A stretch of 19,037 nucleotides of DNA, taken from Elusimicrobia bacterium CG03_land_8_20_14_0_80_50_18 (GTDB taxonomy: Bacteria > CG03). The position numbers and the translations under genes were made by a program. The DNA lies in contig PEUP01000064.1 of assembly GCA_002780705.1 (NCBI GenBank), positions 10,795 to 29,831 on the forward strand, read 5' to 3'. The notes below the pieces were generated by a model. The model was given only the letters and a program-made list of their open reading frames with translations. It had not been told where the DNA came from and ran no database searches. This document shows, in pieces, positions 12,503-19,037 of this stretch; positions within the stretch are counted from its first letter, which is position 1; every line of letters starts with the position of its first letter.

Positions 12503-14045
12503 CGATCTTCTTTTTCAGAACGGCCTTATCTCCGCCGAAAGATAACGCTTTTTTGTAAGTCTTCAGGGCATGAGCTTTCCGTCCGAGTTTCATATAAGCG
12601 TCCCCCAGATGCTCCCAGATGGTGGGGTCATCCTCCAGAGAAGCCACTTTTCTGAGTAGTTTCAGAGCCGTGTTGTAATTGCCCTGCTTGTAATGCACCC
12701 AGCCCAATGTGTCCATATAGGCGCTGTTCTGAGGTGATAACTTCAATGCTTTTTCTACATAAGAGCGCGCCTTTTTAAGATTGATACCGGCCTCAGCCCA
12801 GCTGTAGCTGAGATAATTCAAAGCCCTGTGATTCTCGGGATCTTTTTCTATGGCTCTTTCAAAAGTCTCATAAGTTATGCTTTTGTTGCCGAGAGAATCA
12901 AAGCACACGCCCTTAAGGAAATATATCTCCGTGTTTTCGCCGCCGTATTTTTCCGAGTTCTCGAGCGCGTCAAGAGCTTTGCTGTATTCCTTCGCGTCCA
13001 TGTATATCAGGGCAAGCGAATAATAAACCGGCGCGTTTTCGGGGTTTATGCCCACGGCTCTGCTGAAATATTCTTCGGCGTTCTTTTTATCCCCAAGGTT
13101 CAGGTAAGCCAGGCCCAGATACATCTCCACCTCGGGGTAATCGTCCTGCACGACATGTATTTTTAGGAGCACATCCCTGAGTTTTTCCCACTGCCTCTGT
13201 TTCTCGTAGATTCCGGCGAGCGCCGCTATGACAGAAAAATTATCAGGATCTTTTTCCAGCGCCTTGAGAAAAACAGTTTCAGCCTCCTCATATTTCCCGT
13301 TCCTGCTGTGTATCTCTCCTATTTTAAGAAGAGGATTCACCGAATCCCGGTCGAGCTCAGCAAGCGCAATGTACTGCTCCACGGCTTTGTCCCATTTTTT
13401 CCCCGCTTCATAAAAAACAGCCATGGTCAGGCGCATGACGGGATTGTCCGGATCTTTTTTGACGGCGTTGACAAAATGTATCTCCGCTTTGTCATAGAGT
13501 TCCTTTTTCATGTATATCCTGCCCAATGAAAAATCAATGTCAGCGCTGTCGGGTTTCAATGCCGAAGCGCGAAGATAATAATCCACCGCCTTATCAGTGT
13601 TGTCCCTGATTTCATAGACACTCGCCATATAAAAAAATGCCGCGAAATTCCTGCCGGCCTTCTTAAGGAGAGCTGAGGCCGTTTCCATTACCTTATCATA
13701 ATTGCCCAAATCAAAATACACGGGCAGAATTTCTTCCATCAGATAGGCCGATTCAGGGTCAAGCGCGCGGGCTTTCTCAAGTTCCGCCAGCCCCTCAAGG
13801 TACTTACCCCCTTTGAAATACCTCGCGTAAAGAAGATAGTGAAACATGGCATTATTCCCGGTCTCCACCTCCGTTCTGACGGCGGCGAAGACAGGCGCGG
13901 AAAAGCAGAGCGTGAACAGAATAACAGCGCATAGCAATGACTGACTGTCTGGCAGACAGGCGCGCGCGGCATTTCCAATCGTAGCGGCGGGATTGCCATC
14001 CCGCGATTCGGATAATGAGGCGGCAGTAAGTATTTTATTTTTCAT
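12489..14045 (-). CDS. Exported tetratricopeptide repeat protein
   Basis: This 518-residue protein is built almost entirely of about a dozen 34-residue TPR units from about residue 65 to the end; the clearest are DNTDKAVDYYLRASALKPD, GKYEEAETVFLKALEKDPD and GNYNTALKLLRKVASLEDD. A signal peptide precedes them, with its hydrophobic core LLCAVILFTLCFSAPVFA at residues 37-54. The N-region before that core is about 36 residues, abnormally long, and two DNA palindromes are translated inside it. TPR proteins of this type act as scaffolds for periplasmic or outer-membrane complexes. Its start overlaps the DUF1015 stop by 11 nt, with AGGAAG about 8 nt upstream. The stop overlaps the next ATG by 14 nt. 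Confidence 0.93.
   Translation of the reverse strand: MKNKILTAASLSESRDGNPAATIGNAARACLPDSQSLLCAVILFTLCFSAPVFAAVRTEVETGNNAMFHYLLYARYFKGGKYLEGLAELEKARALDPESAYLMEEILPVYFDLGNYDKVMETASALLKKAGRNFAAFFYMASVYEIRDNTDKAVDYYLRASALKPDSADIDFSLGRIYMKKELYDKAEIHFVNAVKKDPDNPVMRLTMAVFYEAGKKWDKAVEQYIALAELDRDSVNPLLKIGEIHSRNGKYEEAETVFLKALEKDPDNFSVIAALAGIYEKQRQWEKLRDVLLKIHVVQDDYPEVEMYLGLAYLNLGDKKNAEEYFSRAVGINPENAPVYYSLALIYMDAKEYSKALDALENSEKYGGENTEIYFLKGVCFDSLGNKSITYETFERAIEKDPENHRALNYLSYSWAEAGINLKKARSYVEKALKLSPQNSAYMDTLGWVHYKQGNYNTALKLLRKVASLEDDPTIWEHLGDAYMKLGRKAHALKTYKKALSFGGDKAVLKKKIDAAH
13945..13959. repeat. Small palindrome in the TPR signal-peptide coding region
   Basis: CTGTCT-GGC-AGACAG forms a perfect 6-bp stem with a 3-nt loop. 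It is translated as part of CLPDSQ (residues 30-35), just before the signal-peptide hydrophobic core. It is similar in style to the CTGCC/GGCAG palindrome at 10684-10703. Confidence 0.55.
13980..14006. repeat. Palindromic element inside the TPR coding sequence
   Basis: GCGGGAT-TGCC-ATCCCGC (13987-14004) is a perfect 7-bp stem with a 4-nt loop, flanked by CGTAGCG. It is read in frame as SESRDGNPAATIG (residues 12-24). The composition differs from a normal signal-peptide N-region, so I read it as an inserted element that kept the frame open. Confidence 0.6.
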
Positions 14046-14913
14046 ATCTGTCTTCCTTTACGGGGTGCATCAGCAGACCGGAGGGCAGCTTGGGCCAGAA
14101 AAATGTGGATTTCTGCCGCATTAGCTTTCCCGTCTTCAACACTTCCCTGATTTTGTTTTTATCAAGCGTGGTTTTCCGGTCATCATGAGAGAGAATGACG
14201 CAGCTCTCGTCTGAAAAATCGCATATATACACCATGAGGTATTTGGCTGAGCCGTCTTTTTCAAAATTCTCACGCGACACTCTGAGCCGGTGATGGCCGT
14301 CGGCGATAACGAATTTCTTTTTCCCGAGAAACGAAAGTAGCTCGGCGCCGATTTTGGGCTGAATGCGGTAAAGCGCGGCTTTTTCACCGGGAATGCTGTA
14401 AAAAGATTCCTTCTTCGCTCCCGTGAGAGCTTTTTTGATGCGCCGCGAAACCCCTTCCGTTATCAAAAAGATCGGCGAAAAATTTACGGGCAGTTTTTTA
14501 AGAAGACGGCTCCGGTCAAGGCGGTGCTTTCTGTGAGTTTTTTCATGCGGGATAATGCTTTCTGCTGATGTTTTGCTCCAGTCAAGACGGGCGACGATAC
14601 CCGCGCGGCTGTATTTTTTGCCGGAAAGCTCAAAGTCCTGTGTCAGGAGGAAAATCCCCTCTTCACCTCTGATTATATTTTTTCCCTCCCTCCATCTTCT
14701 AAAAAAATCAGCTGCCCTCGAAAAACTGTTTCGCCTGCCGTCATCCGAAGGATACTTCCGGCCCAGCACAAGACGCACGACATTCCTCTTGTGACGGCGG
14801 TATAGTGTTTTTTGATCAGCCGCGCTGATAATGTCGTAGGGCGGCGCGATAAAAGCGCTCTTATCGTACGGCCCGGCGTAAATATAAGGCCTGAATGTCT
14901 TGAGTGTCACCAT
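14035..14913 (-). CDS. DUF1015 family protein, short form
   Basis: This 292-residue protein has the family landmarks: APPYDII (23-29), ESIIPHEKTHRKHRLDR (118-134), VNFSPIFLI (143-151) and the hallmark IADGHHR (203-209). The ending RQKSTFFWPKLPSG matches the family's usual C-terminal QKST-FxPK-SG box. Full-length members are about 400-430 residues; here the stretch between the ADGHHR domain and the C-terminal box is only about 60 residues, so most of the C-terminal half is missing without a frameshift. The biochemical function is unknown; the family often neighbours serA/serC, and serA is 3.5 kb away here. There is no Shine-Dalgarno sequence; ATG-GTG at 14913/14910. It is the first gene after the palindromic terminator. 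Confidence 0.9.
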   Translation of the reverse strand: MVTLKTFRPYIYAGPYDKSAFIAPPYDIISAADQKTLYRRHKRNVVRLVLGRKYPSDDGRRNSFSRAADFFRRWREGKNIIRGEEGIFLLTQDFELSGKKYSRAGIVARLDWSKTSAESIIPHEKTHRKHRLDRSRLLKKLPVNFSPIFLITEGVSRRIKKALTGAKKESFYSIPGEKAALYRIQPKIGAELLSFLGKKKFVIADGHHRLRVSRENFEKDGSAKYLMVYICDFSDESCVILSHDDRKTTLDKNKIREVLKTGKLMRQKSTFFWPKLPSGLLMHPVKEDRYEK

Positions 14914-14927
14914 GGCGTGATTGTAAT

Positions 14928-14976
14928 AAAAAAGGGGGACGGAGGAAAGTCGGACTTTCCTCCGTCCCCCTTTTTT
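14928..14976 (-). terminator. Rho-independent terminator, 24-bp-arm perfect palindrome
   Basis: The arms 14928-14951 and 14953-14976 are perfectly complementary around a single central base: six A/T pairs outside, then GGGGGACGGAGGAAAGTC and its complement. The minus-strand form follows the FecR-gene stop by 2 nt and ends in TTTTTT. The symmetry makes it functional in both directions. It is far longer than an ordinary terminator, which suggests a palindromic repeat element doing this job. Confidence 0.9.
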
Positions 14977-14978
14977 GT

Positions 14979-15971
14979 TTACTTTTTGAACTGGATATCC
15001 ATCTCACGACCGTCATCAAGCCGGAGCTTGAGCATTTTCTCCTTCGGCTCATCAAAATTAACGGCCGTTATGATTGTCTTCATGTCGTCATTATCTATGG
15101 TGAGCACACCGGGACCGGGCAGGCGTTTCCGGCAATAGAATGTGAGAGCGCCTCCGGACATCTTGAAACGCGATGAGCCGCGCCATTTCTTTCCGTCAGA
15201 TGAAAGCTCAAAATCTTCGGAAGATGTCTTTACATCTATCTTCCCGTCATACTGGGCGGGGGCTTTAAGGTTCAGCTCAAGAGGCAGTCCCGTGAGAAAA
15301 CCCCGGTCACTTTTAATTTCCAGTTCTATGTTGAGCTCTTCTTTCTCTCCGGCCGCCCAGGAAGACTCCTTATCCAGATATTCTTCTTCCAGTTTTTCGG
15401 GAGAAGTTGGAGAAGCTCCCGCTCTCACGCTTGTTTTTTCTCCCTGCTTACAGAGGATTTTTCCGTAATCGTTAAAAACATCCACCATGCCGTCAAGGAC
15501 ATACACCTCGGTCATATTGCCCAAGGCCCGCACGCCGAATTTTGTGCCTCTCACGGCAGCCACGGCCTGAGGCGTGCGCACCCTGTAGTCGGCTCCGGGC
15601 CGCACCTTTGAAAGAATCTCGCCGAGGATCATATCCATTTCTTCTCTTCTGTCTCCCTGCTTTTCGCTGAGCTTGATCACGAATTCCGTTTCCTCGTTCA
15701 CCTCTATTTCTATGCCGCTTATAAAGTTTATGACGGCGCGCGATTTTTTAGCCGTTTTTACCCTGTCCCCCTCAAAAAGAAAATCACCGGTTTTCGCTTT
15801 TACCCATTTGCCGGCGGAAGACGCGCTCATCACCGACACCCTTCCTGCTGTCTCGCTGATTACGGCCAGGGGGGACGCGGCATCAAGAACCGCCGTATAC
15901 GGGCTGACGCACAACAGCGCCGCAAACATCACAAAAACCGTTAAGCCCCCGGCCCTTTCAATTATTCTCAT
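14979..15971 (-). CDS. FecR-domain exported protein
   Basis: This 330-residue protein has a signal peptide (hydrophobic 10-24, likely cleavage near LDAAS at 29-33). The FecR domain spans about 55-185: GDFLFEGDRVKTAKKSRAVINF, ILGEILSKVRPG, then the diagnostic RVRTPQAVAAVRGTKFGV (130-147) and EVYVLDGMVDVFN. In known systems FecR domains sense or anchor at the cell surface; many uncharacterised envelope proteins also use them. After about 215 a beta-rich, probably Ig-like segment follows (FELSSDGKKWRGSSRFKMSG), to the C-terminus. No anti-sigma helix or sigma factor is nearby, so classical FecIR signalling is unlikely. ATG overlaps the upstream stop (ATGA), and a strong terminator follows. Confidence 0.9.
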   Translation of the reverse strand: MRIIERAGGLTVFVMFAALLCVSPYTAVLDAASPLAVISETAGRVSVMSASSAGKWVKAKTGDFLFEGDRVKTAKKSRAVINFISGIEIEVNEETEFVIKLSEKQGDRREEMDMILGEILSKVRPGADYRVRTPQAVAAVRGTKFGVRALGNMTEVYVLDGMVDVFNDYGKILCKQGEKTSVRAGASPTSPEKLEEEYLDKESSWAAGEKEELNIELEIKSDRGFLTGLPLELNLKAPAQYDGKIDVKTSSEDFELSSDGKKWRGSSRFKMSGGALTFYCRKRLPGPGVLTIDNDDMKTIITAVNFDEPKEKMLKLRLDDGREMDIQFKK

Positions 15972-17806
15972 TTGATTATCTCCACTTCAGCGTTTTTAAT
16001 TTTCAGCTTTCCCGCATTTATCGCATCCAGCGCTTCTTTGAGAGAACCCCCGCCGATTGTGATATCCGACGGCCCGTATCCTTCCAGCGCCGAGAGAACG
16101 CCTTTGTCCTTTATCTTAGACCTGATTATTTTCCAGGCTTCATCCAAACTGTAATCCGCCGACTCCTCCGTTTTTGCAAGCGATTTTTCCTTAAGGTCAC
16201 AATCAATAATGACAACCGCGCTTTTCTTCAGCTCTATTTCCCTTATATCGCTGTCATAGCCGTCCTTTTCAAATATGAGGTTATAGGCGCCGCTTTTCAC
16301 GCCCATCAGTTTATAAAAACCTTTGGCATCTGTCCGGGTTTCGCCCGCGCTGCGATACTCACCGCCGGGGCTTTTTTTCATCAGTTTGACAAGCGCTTTA
16401 TCCAGAGGGTTCTTTTGCTCGCCGCTGAACACCTGCCCTTTGACGACAGCGCTGCCTGACTCCTCTTCACTTTCCGCGATTATGGATGCGGCGGAGACGG
16501 ATATGTTATTTCCCGTATAGGCCCTGTCTTCCGCCACATTGACATTGACGGCTTCGCCCTCTATACCTCCACCCGCAACTGATATTTTGTATTGGCCTTT
16601 GACCAGTTTTTCAAATTTATACTGACCTCCGGCGCCGCTTAGGGCATCTCTCTTCACGGGGCCTTCCAGCGTCAGCTTTATGCCGGGGATTCCGTTTTCC
16701 GTGCCGCGTTCCACAACCCTTCCTAATATTTTCGGCACATTTCTCCACTCTTCCGGAAGCGGCACGCTGAAGCTCTTCGTCAGCACATTGTCCTTGGCGT
16801 TCTCGTCGGCAACTTCAAGCATGGCTGTCACTATTATATTTTCCTGCCGTATCGGGCCGATCTCAAAGAGGGCTTCGGTTTTTCCTGAAGGCATCAGAGA
16901 ATTGAGCTGGGCGAAACCCGACAGCACCCCGCCCACAAAAAGGTTCACCTTAACAGCCGCCTCGCTCTGATTCCCCATATTGCTTATTTCCGCTTTTAAT
17001 ATCACCTTGTCCGGCGGCGCGCTCATGGGATCGTATTCCAGACCCGTGACGGCCAGGTTCCTGTATGAGACCGACACCGCCTCTTTTTTCAGGGTGAAAG
17101 CGTATATATCCGAGGAGGCGACACGGCTCCCGTCGGAAGAGATGCCCTCCACTTTCCAGTAATACTGTGTGCCGCCCGACAGCTTCTGCCTGTCTTCCGG
17201 AGGATTGAGAGGATACTGCGCGTAGGAAGCGGGCGTCTCAAGAGTCCACAGCGGATTGTAAAAAGACCTTTCCTCGGCCACGCTCACCCTGTATTTGGGA
17301 GCGCCGCTGCCCACCCAGCGGAAGGTCACCGGCTTATCCATAAGGTCAATCACGCCGTCATAGGGATATGTCAGGGTGATAATGGGCGAATACACGGTGA
17401 AGGATTTTGACTCGTCAAAGGCCTGCACTTTGTCGTCCGCGACGAGTTCCGCGCGGAAACGGTACATGCCCGGCCCGGAGTAAAAATTCATCGGGATATT
17501 CCTGAGAGAAGAGGCGCCGGAACCGACATTGGCCTCGGTTGAATTGCTGTCGTGCAGAAAGACCCGCGCGCCGGAGGGGTTGAAGATGTAGAACTTGTAG
17601 AATATCCTTGAGTCATAGGCCGAACTGCAGTAGCTCTCTATCCTGAGATTTATTCTCTCGCTTGAAGAGAAAAAACTCCGTGAGGCGCCGGAGGTGTCGG
17701 TCACCGCTGTCTTTGTAATAATAACGCTCCCCGCGAAAGCGCGCGCGGGAAGCAGAAAAGCCAGAGCCGCCGCCGTCAACAGCGCGCATATTTTATTTGC
17801 TTTCAT
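15968..17806 (-). CDS. Exported multidomain protein with CARDB and carboxypeptidase-regulatory-like domains
   Basis: This 612-residue protein starts MKANKICALLTAAALAFLLP with AFA|GS cleavage at 25. In order: an N-terminal beta domain (about 26-150), a fibronectin-like domain with YYWKVEGISSDGS (about 155-260), a CARDB-type domain (about 270-375, with LKAEISNMGNQSEAAVKVNL), a first carboxypeptidase-regulatory-like domain (about 380-455), a second (about 470-545, GETRTDAKGFYKLMGVKSG) and a unique C-terminal ~60-residue segment ending KIKNAEVEIIK. These are surface-exposed adhesion or scaffold modules. An in-frame ATG at 17815 is also possible; the frame is open further upstream inside the ankyrin gene. 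Its start overlaps the ankyrin stop by 14 nt, and its stop overlaps the FecR ATG. The role is unknown. Confidence 0.88.
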   Translation of the reverse strand: MKANKICALLTAAALAFLLPARAFAGSVIITKTAVTDTSGASRSFFSSSERINLRIESYCSSAYDSRIFYKFYIFNPSGARVFLHDSNSTEANVGSGASSLRNIPMNFYSGPGMYRFRAELVADDKVQAFDESKSFTVYSPIITLTYPYDGVIDLMDKPVTFRWVGSGAPKYRVSVAEERSFYNPLWTLETPASYAQYPLNPPEDRQKLSGGTQYYWKVEGISSDGSRVASSDIYAFTLKKEAVSVSYRNLAVTGLEYDPMSAPPDKVILKAEISNMGNQSEAAVKVNLFVGGVLSGFAQLNSLMPSGKTEALFEIGPIRQENIIVTAMLEVADENAKDNVLTKSFSVPLPEEWRNVPKILGRVVERGTENGIPGIKLTLEGPVKRDALSGAGGQYKFEKLVKGQYKISVAGGGIEGEAVNVNVAEDRAYTGNNISVSAASIIAESEEESGSAVVKGQVFSGEQKNPLDKALVKLMKKSPGGEYRSAGETRTDAKGFYKLMGVKSGAYNLIFEKDGYDSDIREIELKKSAVVIIDCDLKEKSLAKTEESADYSLDEAWKIIRSKIKDKGVLSALEGYGPSDITIGGGSLKEALDAINAGKLKIKNAEVEIIK

Positions 17807-18290
17807 TGTCCTCATTCCCCGATATCCTGCGTCCCTTGTTCCGGAAGCTTTTTTTTTGCATCGCCTCTTTAAGCATGGCGCGAACCTCGTCACATTTTTT
17901 GTCTTCGGCGAACATAAGAGCGTTGTAGCCAAGATTATCGCGAATATCCGCGTCAGCGCCTTTTTCCAGCAGCATGCTCACCGCCGAACTGGAGCATTCA
18001 ACAGAGGCCCATATGAGCGCGGTCCAGCCGTTCTTATCCTTCGCGTTTATGTCGGCGCCGTTTGAGATAAGCAGTTTCGCGCAGTCAAGAGCATTGAATC
18101 TGACGGATCTCATCAGAGCCGTTCTCCCGAACCAGTCGCAGCCGTTGACATCCGCGTCTTTCTTGATCTCCAGCTTCAGCCGCTTCACATCATTTCTCTT
18201 CAGTATAGCAGAACTTATGCCGGCGGCAAAAGCGCCCTGAGCGCAAAACACAACACACAAACAAAGCGCGAATCTCCTGCTCATCATCAT
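17793..18290 (-). CDS. Exported ankyrin-repeat protein
   Basis: This 165-residue protein has a signal peptide (RRFALCLCVVFCAQGAFA, residues 5-22). Three to four ankyrin repeats follow: DWFGRTALMRSVRFNALDCA, DKNGWTALIWASVECSSSA and DNLGYNALMFAEDKKCDEV, with the linking LLISNGADINAK and LLEKGADADIR helices. A basic C-terminal tail (KKSFRNKGRR) ends the protein. Secreted ankyrin proteins are uncommon; periplasmic ones can act as stabilising partners. The three tandem ATGs at 18290, 18287 and 18284 make the exact start ambiguous. The upstream gene ends TAATG over the first of them, so translation is coupled. Confidence 0.9.
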   Translation of the reverse strand: MMMSRRFALCLCVVFCAQGAFAAGISSAILKRNDVKRLKLEIKKDADVNGCDWFGRTALMRSVRFNALDCAKLLISNGADINAKDKNGWTALIWASVECSSSAVSMLLEKGADADIRDNLGYNALMFAEDKKCDEVRAMLKEAMQKKSFRNKGRRISGNEDNESK

Positions 18291-19037
18291 TATCTCACCA
18301 CCCCTATTTTTCCTCTATACTGCTTTTTACCGCCGCCGGCGGAATCCCTGAGCTCAAGTGTGTAAAAATAAACGCCGCTCGAAACATCCTGGCGGCTGTT
18401 ATTTCTTAGGTCCCAGACAAATTCCTTGCCTGATTTTGGAGCCGGCGTAACCGTAAATTCGCCTTCTTTCGCAGATCGCACCAATTCGCCTGTCAATGTA
18501 TATATTTTAACCGAGGCATTGTAACCAGCCCCTATATACCTTATGTGCACACCCGCTTCACTTGTTTTAAGCGCCGCAAAAGGATTCGGCCAGCAATAGA
18601 CCTCGGCGCTTACAGGGAATGTGAAACTCAGCGTCACCGAAGCTCCGCCGGAAAGGACGAGCGTTTCGCTGTTTGAATACCTGCTCCCGTCCCAGGCCCT
18701 CGCGCTGTATCTGCCCGGGAGAAGGTTGCTCACCCGGAAAGAACCGTCGGACGCGACGGGTATTCTCATAACTTTTCTGCCGGCGCTAATTTCAACAAAG
18801 GCGTATTCCGAAACGGACTGCGGCATTATAAGACCGGACGCTGAGCGTATTTTTGAAGCGCTGAGGCCCGAAACCATGCCTTGAACGACACCCAGGTCAA
18901 AGTTAACGCCGAGCGTAAAATTAAAAGCCGCAGTGCCGTTCGGGGTCTGTTTTTCCGCCGAAGACTCAAGGCCGCCGGCGCCCGTCCAGGTGGCGCGCAC
19001 GGTGTATGTGCCCACACCAAGGTCTGTGATGGTGTAA
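18290..19037 (-). CDS. Surface protein C-terminal part with FlgD-Ig/type IX-sorting-like domain (partial)
   Basis: The gene runs off the right edge; about 248 C-terminal residues are visible, opening YTITDLGVGTYTVRATW. A carboxypeptidase-regulatory/Cna-like module spans the middle, with SLSFTFPV just before the last domain. The end begins with VYCWPNPF and contains VKIYTLTGELVRS, FVWDLRNNSRQDVSSGVYFY and GKIGVVR, the standard pattern of FlgD-Ig-like or type IX secretion C-terminal domains used for surface delivery. It is the first visible gene of the four-gene surface operon. Gene start and full size are unknown. Confidence 0.85.
   Translation of the reverse strand, partial: YTITDLGVGTYTVRATWTGAGGLESSAEKQTPNGTAAFNFTLGVNFDLGVVQGMVSGLSASKIRSASGLIMPQSVSEYAFVEISAGRKVMRIPVASDGSFRVSNLLPGRYSARAWDGSRYSNSETLVLSGGASVTLSFTFPVSAEVYCWPNPFAALKTSEAGVHIRYIGAGYNASVKIYTLTGELVRSAKEGEFTVTPAPKSGKEFVWDLRNNSRQDVSSGVYFYTLELRDSAGGGKKQYRGKIGVVR

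Noticed and set aside
14934..14970. Possible RNase P RNA because of GAGGAAAGTCCG on the minus strand
   Set aside because: Only this short segment matches. It is one arm of a perfect palindrome, and none of the other conserved RNase P regions is nearby.
14979..15971. FecIR-type iron-signalling system
   Set aside because: No ECF sigma factor, TonB receptor or N-terminal anti-sigma helix is present; only the FecR domain is shared.

Overview
The window is a gene-dense stretch of a bacterial chromosome, most likely from a Gram-negative, diderm, uncultured lineage. Signal-peptide proteins, a lipobox protein, a beta-barrel-like protein, a FecR-domain protein and a FlgD-Ig/type IX-like C-terminal domain all point to an outer membrane. 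SpoVG and a GTP-type PEP carboxykinase are also present. This mix, with heavy ATA/AGA use in otherwise GC-rich codons, is reminiscent of Elusimicrobiota, Omnitrophota or related candidate phyla. That placement is an impression, not a demonstration.

Layout. 1-3129: a partial minus-strand pckG, acyP, then divergent lepA-lepB. 3175-4306: tRNA-Asn with a good promoter, a deaminase that resembles yeast-type cytosine deaminase more than TadA, and a convergent yjbQ. 4344-8156: a two-gene module (membrane-anchored AmmeMemoRadiSam-type radical SAM enzyme plus a membrane protein with a spermidine-synthase-like domain) bracketed by two direct copies of a 34-bp repeat. 8206-10593: an orphan beta-barrel-like protein, serA, and a convergent tRNA-Gln. 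10669-14913: on the minus strand, in transcription order, a short DUF1015 protein, a TPR protein, a LolB-like lipoprotein, ispE and spoVG; the first four overlap end to start. 14979-19037: an upstream minus-strand surface operon of four overlapping genes (FlgD-Ig-like C-terminal domain, secreted ankyrin protein, CARDB/carboxypeptidase-regulatory protein, FecR-domain protein). A 24-bp-arm palindromic terminator separates it from DUF1015.

Three themes stand out. First, several first-in-operon genes have a good -10 box only 5-6 nt before the ATG, so their mRNAs should be leaderless, while internal genes use Shine-Dalgarno sites or stop/start overlap. Second, small palindromic or dispersed repeats are common: two copies of a CATTCCGAG...GAGGAATCTT element, a 20-bp perfect palindrome, two palindromes read through inside a signal-peptide coding region, the large palindromic terminator, and the 34-bp direct repeats. 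Third, several proteins depart from their families: the spermidine-synthase-like domain lacks usual acidic residues, DUF1015 has lost most of its C-terminal half, and the radical SAM enzyme carries an extra membrane anchor without the Amme/Memo partners nearby. I found no CRISPR array, phage genes, complete insertion sequence or clear defence system.
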